Position numbers and translations under genes: made by a program. The notes beneath the pieces were generated by a model. It had not been told where the DNA came from, did not search any database, and saw nothing but the letters and a program-made list of their open reading frames with translations. From Rhizomys pruinosus (lineage: Eukaryota; Chordata; Mammalia; Rodentia; Spalacidae), in assembly GCA_009823505.1 (NCBI GenBank), contig VZQC01000258.1, positions 1,861,316 to 1,925,315 of the forward strand: DNA of 64,000 nt, given 5' to 3'. Shown piece after piece: positions 1 to 8,689 of this stretch. Positions within the stretch are counted from its first letter, which is position 1. Every line of letters begins with the position of its first letter.

Positions 1-238
1 GAAGTAAAACTGTCCTCTCTCTCTGCAGCTGTTGACTTGGATTCTGGTCAATTCTGGCTGTTTCCTTTCATGGGCTGACAGTTTGTTCAGGAGTAACCTT
101 TCGATCCTACTAATGAAGCACAAGCAATTAGATATATAGGTATTTAAGCAGCACTAATAGTTATGGTAGGTTACTTTGGCATAGACACATATGTTTGGAT
201 GATATGTTAATCCATGGATTACATTTTAACCCATGGCT
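1..238 (+). repeat. Repeat copy A, related to 18806-19030
   Basis: Aligns by eye with 18806-19030 over most of its length at roughly 80-85% identity, for example around the shared string ggctgtttcctttcatggg. It continues past the left window edge. I do not recognise the family. At 239-297 the same partner matches in the opposite orientation (19054-19110). Confidence 0.6.
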
Positions 239-297
239 GATGCCACAAGCCTACATCCTCTACAGGTTAGGAGATGTTATAAGCCACAGTAAGACCC

Positions 298-707
298 TGG
301 CATTTTGCATTTTATATGGTCAAGAGCCTATGGGGGCCAGGGAGTGGAATGTGGTGGTTTGAATGTGTGTCCCCCATAGGCTCTAGGTATTCAGACGTTT
401 GTCTCCAGTTGATGGCGCTGTTTTTGGAGGTCTTGGGGTGTGTGGCCATGCTGCAGGAAGTGTGTCACTGGGGGCAGGCTTAGTGAGCTTAACAAGCCTC
501 GTGGTCGACAGTTGCTCCCTCTCTGTTTCCTGTACTCTTTGCGAGATGTGACCCTTGGTTTGCTGCTCCAGATCCAGCCGCCACACCTCCCACCACAATG
601 GACTCTAATTCCCTGGAACCGCCAATCATAAGCTCAAATAAACTCTTCCTTTTATAAGTTCCATGGTCATGGTGTTTTATCACAGCAACAGAAAAGTGAC
701 TAATACA
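298..707 (+). mobile_element. ORR1 (ERVL-MaLR) 3' end: internal tail plus LTR
   Basis: The LTR runs 350-707, from TGTGGTGG to CTAATACA, and is about 90% identical to the two LTRs at 19450 and 21156. The preceding 50 bases match the 3' end of the ORR1 internal region (compare 21106-21155), including the purine-rich stretch just before the LTR. The element is therefore a 5'-truncated provirus end, not a clean solo LTR. It carries AATAAA near its 3' end. Confidence 0.85.
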
Positions 708-731
708 ATACCTACCAAAGAATCAGAATCT

Positions 732-990
732 GGGGCTGGAGAGATGGCCTAGCGGTTAAGAGCGCCTACTGCTCTTACAGAGGAACTGGGTTCGATCCCC
801 AGCACCGACATCGCGACCGAGAACCGTCTGAAACTCCAATTCCAGGAGAACTCCATTTCCAGGGGAATCCGACGCCCTCTTCTGACCTCCGCGGCATTGC
901 ACGACACGGGTGCACAGACCTGCATGCAGACAGTACATTCATACACATACAGAAATAAATAAAATTAAAAAAAAATAAAAATAAAAAAAA
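732..990 (+). mobile_element. B2-family SINE, young subtype
   Basis: Full-length tRNA-derived SINE with a B-box-like ggttcgatcccc, an internal 17-base near-duplication (aactccaattccaggag / aactccagttccagggg) and an A-rich tail. The 12-bp direct repeat gaatcagaatct flanks it at 720-731 and 991-1002, so insertion by L1 machinery is clear. Confidence 0.93.
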
Positions 991-1157
991 GAATCAGAAT
1001 CTAACACCAAAGAATTTGTGTTCAAATCCCTATTAAGCCTGTGACCTTAAGCAAAGAACTCCATCTCTCTGGATTGCTACTGTAAACAACGAGCAATACT
1101 TACTGTACAAAGTTGTCTAAAGAGATGATTTTTTTTTTAAAAAAAACAAACAATACA

Positions 1158-1422
1158 AGGACTAGAGAGATGGCTTGGCAGTTAGGAGTGCTGACTCCTC
1201 TTGTTGAGGACCTGGGTTCGATTCCCAGCACCCATGTGGCAGCTAAGAACCATCTTTAAGTTGGGTGTGGTGGCATACGCCTCTATTCCTAGCACTCAGG
1301 AGCCAGAGGCAGGTGGATCTCTGTGAGTTCAAGGCCAGCCTGGTCTACAGAGTGTATTCCAGGCTAGCTGGGGCTATAAAGAGACTTTGTCTCAAAAAAA
1401 AAGAAAAAAATAAAAGGAAAGA
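1158..1422 (+). mobile_element. Dimeric B2-B1 SINE (copy 1)
   Basis: The B2 head at 1158-1259 ends in gctaagaaccatctttaa and is followed directly by a complete B1 at 1260-1400 and an A-rich tail. The perfect 10-bp repeat aaacaataca at 1148-1157 and 1423-1432 brackets the whole unit, so head and B1 moved together. The same junction recurs at 11868, 35440 and 38160. Confidence 0.88.
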
Positions 1423-1432
1423 AAACAATACA

Positions 1433-1815
1433 TGTATTTTTCAGATTATTAAATATTGGCACAAAGAAGTTGACTAAGTTATATACTGTAAACTCTATTT
1501 AGGGAAAATAACCAGGTTTTCTAACTAGATTAATAGTAACTGACATTAATTGCTGCCAGTAATTCAGGTATTGTGCTAAGTCTTCAATGTGCACATTTAA
1601 TCATACTTATCCTAAATATTGTTTTAATATTGTTACTAATCTACTCATTTCCTGATGAAGACACTAGTAGCTATCTTATGATAGTTAATATAATTATAAG
1701 CTCCCTGTGCACAATATAAGAGACATTCAAATCTAAGTTTACCAAACTAGAGAAGCTAAAGCCTTGTGGCTATATCACTTTTGTCTCAAGAAGTAAATTT
1801 TAAAATACTAATCCA
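1433..1815. other. No recognisable feature
   Basis: AT-rich non-repetitive sequence without a convincing reading frame. Bases 1801-1815 are the left TSD of the next SINE. Confidence 0.5.
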
Positions 1816-2024
1816 GGGCTGGAGAGATGGCCTAGCGGTTAAGAGCGCTGACCGCTCTTACAGAGGACCCGGGTTCGATCCCCAGCACCCACATGGCGGC
1901 TGAGAACCGTCTGAAGCTCCAATTCCAGGAGAACTCCAGTTCCAGGGGAATCCGACACCCTCTTCTGACCTCCGCGGTGTACAGAAATAAATAAAATTAA
2001 TTAAAATATTTTAAAAAAAAGTTA
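1816..2024 (+). mobile_element. B2-family SINE with internal 3' deletion
   Basis: Same young subtype, but the segment between the cctccgcgg motif and the tail (the catgcagacagtacattc part) is missing. The 15-bp TSD taaaatactaatcca flanks it at 1801-1815 and 2025-2039. A deletion after insertion or a deleted source copy would both fit. Confidence 0.92.
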
Positions 2025-2065
2025 TAAAATACTAATCCACATTTCAGTTTTAAAATTCAAGAATC

Positions 2066-2322
2066 GGGGCTGGAGAGATGGCCTAGTGGTTAAGAGCGCC
2101 AACTGCTCTTGCAGAGGACCCGGGTTCGATACCCAGCACCCACATGGCGGCTAAGAACCGTCCGTAACTCCAATTCCAGGAGAACTCCAGTTCCAGGGGA
2201 ATCCGAGACCCTCTTCTGACCTTCGTGGCATTGCACGACATGGGTGCACAAACCTGCATGCAGACAGTACATTCATACACATAAATAAATAAAATTAAAA
2301 AATAAATAAATAAATAAATAAA
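2066..2322 (+). mobile_element. B2-family SINE, young subtype
   Basis: Full-length copy with an (AAAT)n tail. The perfect 15-bp TSD taaaattcaagaatc lies at 2051-2065 and 2323-2337. Confidence 0.94.
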
Positions 2323-2371
2323 TAAAATTCAAGAATCACAGTTAAGAGCAATTGGGTTCATTTAATGCAGT

Positions 2372-2513
2372 TGATTTTTTTTGAGACATTGTCTCCCTTT
2401 AGTCCCAGCTGGCCTGGAACTCACTCTGTAGACCAGGCTGGCCTTGAACTCACAGATTCAGCAGCCTCTGCCTCCCCAGTGCTGATATTAAAGGCATGCA
2501 CCACCACATCCGG
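2372..2513 (-). mobile_element. B1 SINE
   Basis: Reverse-complement B1 (7SL-derived): T-rich tail, gagacattgtctcc, then the tccggc end near 2513. Confidence 0.9.
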
Positions 2514-3102
2514 CAGTTGAAACATCTAGTAAAGAGCCTTGAATAGTATACCTTGTTCTTATTGCTTTCCTCCAAATATGGCTTCCCAGGTATATGCACC
2601 CCCAGGGTTGCAGTATGGGGAGGGGATAGGAATGGTAGGGAGCGCAGGTAGGAAACAAGCATCCAGCGAGCATCTGGTTAAGTAGAAGATGTAGAATCAC
2701 CTGCAGGATACAGAGCTTTCCTGATGGTGGGGATGGTAGTCATTCTCAAACACTTGCCACTGGGATAAAACTTCTCACTGGACATGTTCATATAAATATA
2801 GTCCCAGACAAATTAGACGTTTATTTTTTCTCTTTGAGCTGTCCTGGACCTTATTTGAACCTAATTTCTCCTGTACCAAAATAAGGCCACAGGTTTGCAG
2901 TTCCAAAGTCCCCTCATAATGCTTCACGGACTATAGTTTCTTGCTTATGGTTAAGGAGTGTATGAAAATTAATAAATCTCTTTCCCAATAATGTGTTGGC
3001 GACCAACCCAAGTAAAAGGGCAGCTGATCTGAAAATGGCTTTGGTTAGCTAAGGGAGCTTACACCAAAATACTCTATCTCCACATAAAAACACTTTCTTA
3101 TG
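2514..3102. other. No recognisable feature
   Basis: No repeat I recognise and no credible coding frame; the short open frames here lack codon structure. Confidence 0.45.
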
Positions 3103-3258
3103 CAAGGTGTGGCAGTGAACGCTTTTAATCCCAGCACTTGGGAGGCAGAGGCAGGTGAATCTCTCTCTGTGAGTTCAAGGCCAGCCTCGTCTACATAGTG
3201 AGTTGTAGGCCAGCTGGGGCTACAGGGAGACCCTGTCTCAAAAAGGCAAAAAATAAAA
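3103..3258 (+). mobile_element. B1 SINE
   Basis: B1 with the canonical tttaatcccagcacttggga and the ctgtctcaaaa end. Confidence 0.9.
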
Positions 3259-3674
3259 GTACTTTGTTCCATGCTGGTCAAAACTGCTGGGACACTAAAT
3301 CTAAGATGCACTTCTGTGAATTGGTCCCACTGTTTTCTTCTGAGAATTTCAACCAGATACATTGTGTCCCTGAAATAATGGCACAAGTGGTTTCCAGAGT
3401 GAGTCTTTATATTGTTTTCCTTACTGGGACCTACTGAGGTTCCTATTTCTCTTTCACAAGCAAGTTGTCAATCTTAGAAAAAGTGTTCTAGTTATACAAC
3501 AAGATAGATACAACCTCCAACCCCTTCAAGAGTCAAAGATCCTCAGTGAGATGGTTTTATTAAAGCAATTTTCAGCACTATCAAGAAAAGAAGGAAGCAT
3601 GACCATAGAAGAACTTGAGGAGGTTACAAAAGCTGTGGTATCAAACACCAGGGTTTTCTTTGCTTGTTTGTATG
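3259..3674. other. No recognisable feature
   Basis: Non-repetitive sequence between a B1 and an ID element; nothing assignable seen. Confidence 0.45.
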
Positions 3675-3755
3675 TTTGTGGTACTTGGGGATTGAACTGA
3701 GGCCCCTTACATACAAAGTAGGTTCTCTATCACTGAGCTATGTCCCCAGCCCCAA
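3675..3755 (-). mobile_element. ID-type SINE (tRNA-Ala/BC1-like)
   Basis: The reverse complement reads ggggctggggacatagctca, then tagagaacctactt and a B-box-like ttcaatcccc, which is the ID pattern. Divergent, so an old copy. Confidence 0.75.
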
Positions 3756-4196
3756 TACTAGGTTTTAAGTGGGAATTCATCCAAATCTTCAAAGGTCAGG
3801 AAAATTGCATACATATGCCATAGAAAAGGTGAAAAGAGTCTCAGTTCATTCTACAAGTCTAGCCAAAACCCCTAGGTTTAAAACATCTATGAATACAAAT
3901 GTAAAAACCATTACTAAGATATTAACAAAACTAATATGCCACTTTGTTTAAAGAAAAAGAAACACTAACCCCTGACAAAGGTAAGGAATTTTTCCAAATA
4001 ATGGAAAGCTGTTTTACCATTACTAAATCTATTGTTGCAATTCACTACTTTAATAGCATATACATGGGCATATAAATATAAATATGATAATTTGGGCAGA
4101 TAATAAAAAGGATTGAATGATTGTAATCTGATAGAAAAGAAACTGCAAACAATAGTATGAATCCTGTTTAAGATGTAAATATTGGAAACCTTTTAA
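3756..4196. other. No recognisable feature
   Basis: AT-rich; no clear repeat or coding signal. Confidence 0.45.
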
Positions 4197-4424
4197 AATA
4201 TTTTACTTATTATTTTTATTTTATGTGCATGAATGAACATATTGCCTACATGTATGTAAGTGCACCCATGTTGTGCGATGCCCACAGAGGTTAGAAGAGG
4301 GCAATGGATTCCCTGGAACTAGAATTACAGATGGTTGTTAGCCACCATGTGGGTGCTGGGAATCAAACCAGGGTCCTCTGCAAGAGCAACCAGTCTTCTT
4401 AGCCACTGAGCCATTTCTTCTGCC
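4197..4424 (-). mobile_element. B2/B3-family SINE (older)
   Basis: Reverse-complement B2/B3: tail, tgtgcatg...attgcctacatg, ccctggaactagaattacag, and the head ending in gagccatttcttctgccc. It lacks the internal 17-base duplication of the young copies. Confidence 0.85.
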
Positions 4425-4439
4425 CTGGGGATATTCTTA

Positions 4440-4552
4440 ATAAGCCAAGTATAGTAGTACATACTTGTCAACCTGGCATTCAAGAGGCAGAGGCAGGAAG
4501 ATTGTAAATACAATGGCAGCCTGAAATATACAATAAAACCATATCTCAAAAC
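4440..4552 (+). mobile_element. Old B1/B4-like SINE
   Basis: Diverged 7SL-type sequence (aagccaagtatagtagtaca, aagaggcagaggcaggaaga, atatctcaaaacc). Confidence 0.6.
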
Positions 4553-4769
4553 CTAAGAATTGAGACTCTAAATCAGTGATAAATCATAAGCAAAGCCTTA
4601 ACTTAAATTCCTAAGAATACAGGGGATGGAGAGGAGAAAGACAGAGAGGAATTAAGTTGCTAATACATGACTTTTGGTGCACACCTTTAGGTCATGAAGA
4701 AGGAAAAACGCACCCCATGAATAGAATCTGTCGCTGTAATGAAAAGGGTCCAGGGAGATCTCTTGCCCA
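4553..4769. other. No recognisable feature
   Basis: Short non-repetitive interval; nothing assignable. Confidence 0.4.
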
Positions 4770-4953
4770 CTTTCACCATGCTGAGTCACACAGGAGACAT
4801 CTGACCATCGTCTTGTAAGCAGGCCCTACCTTATGACTCCCAAACATGGAAGAACTTTTAGACTTCACAACTTCCAGAAGTGTGTGAAATAGTGTCAGTC
4901 GTTTCTGAAGCACCCTTATATTCTGCTCTAGCAGCCCAAATGGACTAAGACAG
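4770..4953 (+). mobile_element. Ancient MLT1-type MaLR LTR fragment
   Basis: Ends in agcagcccaaatggactaag, preceded by ttccagaagtgtgtgaaata. This is the typical 3' part of an MLT1 LTR. Highly diverged; the 5' limit is uncertain. Confidence 0.6.
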
Positions 4954-5262
4954 CCAAACCAACTTCTACATACAGGACAGACTCTTACATCCCGTCCCTC
5001 TGGATTTGTGGAAGCAGCTCTACTTCCTGAGAGGGATAAAGTAGCTCCTATCATCCAGAGGTTATAGGAGTAACAACTAATTTTTATCTACTTCAACTGC
5101 GTTTTCTTATTGCTGAGTCTTGCAAATGAAAGAAAACTTCTCATAGATGCTCCTTTGCGGTATTTACTGTATGGGTAGTGCTATCTTTAAATCCAAGAGC
5201 CATTATCACACTCCTCAGAGACATTCTGTGCTAGTAGAGCTTCTTTTACTGTGACACCTGAA
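4954..5262. other. No recognisable feature
   Basis: Non-repetitive flank of the ERV retrocopy that follows. Confidence 0.4.
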
Positions 5263-5277
5263 ATAACTCAATTTTTT

Positions 5278-5611
5278 TTTAAGCTCTTCGGAGCAAAGTT
5301 TAATTCAGAGTAGCCGGGGCTGGGCTCAGGGGAGAGAGAGAACCAAGCCAAGCACAGAATGGTGTCTGGCTTGGGAATTTAAGGGAGAAGGTGGGAGCAG
5401 GATTCAGTGGGAGTGGGGGTGGGTAGTGCGCTCTGCAGGAGTCTGGAGTCTGGCTTCCGAAGGGTGAGGGGCAAGGTGGAAGATTCATGAGTAATCAGGG
5501 GTGGCCTGCTTTAGCATAACCAAAGGCCATGCCTGGTAGAGTAGGTTTTTGGACCTCCAGTCTTGGGGTATCTCTGCATTCCAGTGGGCTTCTGGATCTA
5601 ATGACCTGACA
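5278..5611 (-). promoter_or_regulatory. ERV LTR U3-R part, ending at the poly(A) site
   Basis: On the minus strand TGTCAGGTCATTAG near 5611 follows a purine-rich stretch and is a likely U3 start. A TATA-like cttaaattc lies about 35 bases before the presumed R start. R contains ATTAAA and ends at gaagagctt next to the A-run. U5 is absent here, as expected for the 3' end of a transcript. Confidence 0.55.
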
Positions 5612-5730
5612 TTCCAGCCTTTTGTTCCTATAGGGAAAAAGGACGAAGATCCATCTTCTGTAGCTACTTCAGAGCTGAATGTGGACATTGAGGGGTAAGA
5701 ATTCTAGGCTGGAAGATTAGAGCATGGTTG

Positions 5731-5854
5731 GCTTGGCTTGGTTCTCTCTCTCCCCTGAGCCCAGCCCCAGCTACTCTGAATTAAACTTTGCTCTGAAGAG
5801 CTTAGACCTCGTGGCTTTTCATTCCGGGGGGGAGCACGCCATAACCTTACATTC
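5731..5854 (+). promoter_or_regulatory. ERV R-U5 segment
   Basis: About 75 bases from gcttggcttggttctc match, as an inverted repeat, the R at 5278-5352. Additional U5 sequence follows and ends ccttaca just before the primer-binding site. No U3 precedes it, consistent with a copy that starts at the cap site. Confidence 0.6.
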
Positions 5855-5874
5855 TGGTGCCGGTGACTCAGATC
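5855..5874 (+). other. Retroviral primer-binding site, tRNA-His-like
   Basis: TGGTGCCGGTGACTCAGATC differs by one inserted G and one substitution from the tRNA-His-complementary site as I remember it for HERV-H-type class I elements. The position right after U5 supports the call. Confidence 0.6.
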
Positions 5875-6647
5875 GCTGTTTTTCCCGCCTCCCTGCCCCT
5901 CGGAGCAGCTTCAGAGTAGCCAGTAAGCCAGATACCGAGCACAGGCTATGACACCATCCACCAAAATTTGGCTGAAGGTACCTTCTCTCCTCTCCTTATC
6001 CTACCCTATTCTATTCCCGTGTGACTGTGCATGAGAGTTGAGTGCATGTTAAGGTTCCAGAGCTCTCAGGCTACGGAATCTGATTGGGCCCTACCCCGCG
6101 GTTCCGCTGAAGTCGTTTCACCTCATCGGGCACTCATCACACTCGTGATGACTGAGCACGGGGTTTATACATGTGGCCCTCATGGTAAGACTTCCTAAGT
6201 CGCCTAGCGGATGGCCGGCCGGGCGGGCAGGCACCTGAGTGAGGGGAGATTCTATCTCCCACCCCTACCTTCTGTGTAACCCTGTGTATGTTCTGCCCCC
6301 TCTAGCTGCCCCCTCTGCCTTGACACTTCCTGTTCTAACTACTGCTTTCTCCGATCCTCTTTTCCATTCTTTTAGTGTCCCGTTCCATTCCTTTTTGGAT
6401 CCCTGAGTGCCGGCTAAGTCAGGGATCCCCCTCCGATTTTCCCTGTCCAGTTTGCTGTCTTACCAGGACGCTGGGGACAGAATCTGGACCCGAATTTTGT
6501 CCTCTTCTGTGACTGTTGAGACAGACTTCACAGACCTGCAGGCCCCGATTTCAGAGACTACCTGGGGTCTCTGAGTGCCCACTTAGAACTAAGGCGGACG
6601 CACCTTAGGGATTGGCTGGGTGCTGACAAAAAGAATCTATTTACTAA

Positions 6648-6652
<5 letters not shown>

Positions 6653-6711
<59 letters not shown>
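6653..6711 (+). repeat. (TC)n microsatellite
   Basis: Nearly 60 bases of uninterrupted TC within the ERV-derived leader region. Confidence 0.97.
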
Positions 6712-6712
<1 letters not shown>

Positions 6713-7202
6713 CTTCATTCCCCTTGTACTCCTCCCTTCTCCCTCTGCTTCTCTCAGCATTAGTCCCTCATTGTTTTGAATCCACAGACTTGAACTGGGT
6801 TCCCGTGCAAAGGCGGTATTCTCTCCTGCTTCCCTCCATCTTCTCCCTCCTTCTCTCTGCCTGTCTACTTCCTTCGTACAGCTCTCTCCTCTCCCCAGTC
6901 TGCCACACACCTGCCCCATTTCTGCTGAGCCACAGTAAGACCACGTGGCAGGAAGCCTGAATGTACATCAGACCTTGTAATAACTAATGCTATATTTCTA
7001 TATTCTAATTCTCTTACAATTTATTTAATGCCATATTTCTGATCCTTTCACAATTTTGCTTTTTTATATTTTGTTTACAAAACTTTTGCCTAAATTTTAA
7101 GGGATGATTCCAGATTTTGGCATTCTCCCTTTCATTGTTTTTTCCTTTTAAACCCCATTTTATTCAGAAATCCATTTTGTCTGCTTCAGGATACAAGCCC
7201 CT

Positions 7203-7355
7203 GTATCTAAGATTAAGAAGGTGTACTGACCACACCCTGCCTCACTAGCATCCAGCATTTCCCTCAGGCAGTAAACTTTGACTTGACTGTGATCTTTTAA
7301 AAAGCCTCTATCTAAGATTAAGAAGGTGTGCTGACCACACCCTGCCTCACTAGGA
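7203..7355 (+). repeat. 45-bp direct repeat pair
   Basis: The block beginning tatctaagattaagaaggtg and ending cctgcctcactag occurs at about 7204-7249 and 7310-7354, with one or two differences. It lies at the right end of the ERV retrocopy. Confidence 0.85.
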
Positions 7356-7370
7356 TAACTCAATTTTTTA

Positions 7371-7640
7371 AAGGTTTATTTAGGTTCACAGTATTGAAAG
7401 TTCTAGTCCTTGACTGAGCGAGCCCATTGTTTCCAGGCCTGTATGGGGGAGAGTCATCATGGTAGAAGTGCATGGAATAGCAAAGTCACTCTTCTCATGA
7501 TCAAGAATAGCAAAACAGAAGAAAAAGGACTTGGAGTTCTTTTTCAAGGCATCAACCCAATGACCTAAGACTTTCCACAAGGGCTTACTTCTTCAAGATT
7601 CTACTGTTTCACAATAGTTTCAAGCTGGAACTAACACTTT
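7371..7640 (-). mobile_element. Possible MaLR-type LTR
   Basis: Starts ggtttatttaggttcacagt and ends near taacacatgagca, the layout of reversed MaLR LTRs. Divergence is high and the subfamily is not assigned. Confidence 0.4.
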
Positions 7641-7689
7641 AATAACACATGAGCAGATCATATGATAAGGTTAGCATATTAACCCACTT

Positions 7690-7815
7690 TCTTTTTTTTT
7701 TTTTTGCAATATGGCTTTACTTTATAACCCAAGATGACTTTGAAATTTTAGTCCTCCTGCCGTAGCCTCCTGAGTGTTGAAATTACACATATACATCACT
7801 ACACCTGTCTGTATT
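7690..7815 (-). mobile_element. Old B1 SINE
   Basis: T-run followed by diverged reverse B1 (agtcctcctgccgtagcctc, atcactacacctg). Confidence 0.65.
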
Positions 7816-8488
7816 ATCCTCTCCAACATTTAATTTGAAATAAATTTAATGAAAAATTGAGAAATAAACAACTAATTCCAATACCAAATCAAATCTACAA
7901 CTAATTTGTTGACATCTACTGATTCCATCCCTTTACTCTCCCAAATATCATCCTTCAGGTAGTAGCTTACCAGTTCTCAGATTTTTTTTAAAATGCTGTC
8001 CCAGGATACCTATTCAAGTTTGCTACCAGTATGAATTTGGACATATCATATAATCCTAGGTTTCAATCCCCTCACTTGTAAGCTAGGACAAATAATCCCT
8101 AATTTATAAGGTGATATGAATGTTAAATGAGATGATTCTTAAACACTGCTCTATCCCAGTTGCCTTATGCCCAATCAGCAAAATGAATTTATTAATTTGA
8201 TAATTCAGTATAACCAAAAAGTCCTCTTCAGTCATAGCTAACTATTCCAAATATATACAGATAAGAAAACTGAAGATCAAATGTATCAAACAATATTAAG
8301 ATACATTCTATGAGTATATAACTTACCCATCTAATTTAGATTGGGGCATCCATATCTAACTCCCAATACTTTGGCTTTAAACCTTACTTTACAAAGGTTC
8401 TCAGTAACTATTGAGTGGATATGTGAATTTATAAGAGAATAAAGTGAAATTTGATGCATTACTTTACAAGCTAATTCAAATATAATTA
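7816..8488. other. No recognisable feature
   Basis: AT-rich, non-repetitive; no coding signal. Confidence 0.45.
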
Positions 8489-8615
8489 GCCGGGCAAGGA
8501 GGCACATGGCTTTAATCCCAATGCTAGGAAGGCAGAAAGAGACAGATCAAGCCCAGCCTGCTTTACATAAGCAGCTGCAGCTACAGTGAGACCCAGATTC
8601 AAAGCAAATTAAAAA
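8489..8615 (+). mobile_element. Old B1 SINE
   Basis: gccgggcaaggaggcacatg followed by tttaatcccaatgctaggaa; diverged 3' half. Confidence 0.7.
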
Positions 8616-8689
8616 GAAGATACTCGAACACAGGTACCTGCGTAGGTCAATAATGCTTGCCCCCCCCCAGATATAAGTTATTAAAGGAA

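Larger units (their letters stand above)
5278..7355 (-). mobile_element. L1-mobilised, inverted retrocopy of an ERV transcript
   Basis: The 15-bp direct repeats ataactcaatttttt at 5263-5277 and 7356-7370 flank this 2.08-kb insert, far longer than a retroviral integration repeat. Reading the minus strand, the insert ends with an LTR U3-R whose ATTAAA signal is followed by gaagagctt and an A-run (ttt on the plus strand). The rest (about 5720-7355) is in plus orientation and starts with the same R, then U5, a primer-binding site and a leader. A 5' part inverted relative to a polyadenylated 3' part is what twin priming by L1 produces. The target is TTTTTT/AAA, a good L1 endonuclease site. No intact retroviral gene was seen. 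Confidence 0.75.

Noticed and set aside
732..830. tRNA gene (tRNA-like head with B-box)
   Set aside because: Part of a B2 SINE repeated many times in the window; no cloverleaf 3' half.
3675..3755. BC1-like RNA gene
   Set aside because: Only an old, diverged ID SINE with no unique BC1 3' region.
7160..7363. A 67-codon minus-strand frame with an internal protein repeat
   Set aside because: The repeat reflects the 45-bp DNA duplication in the ERV-derived segment; no known protein.
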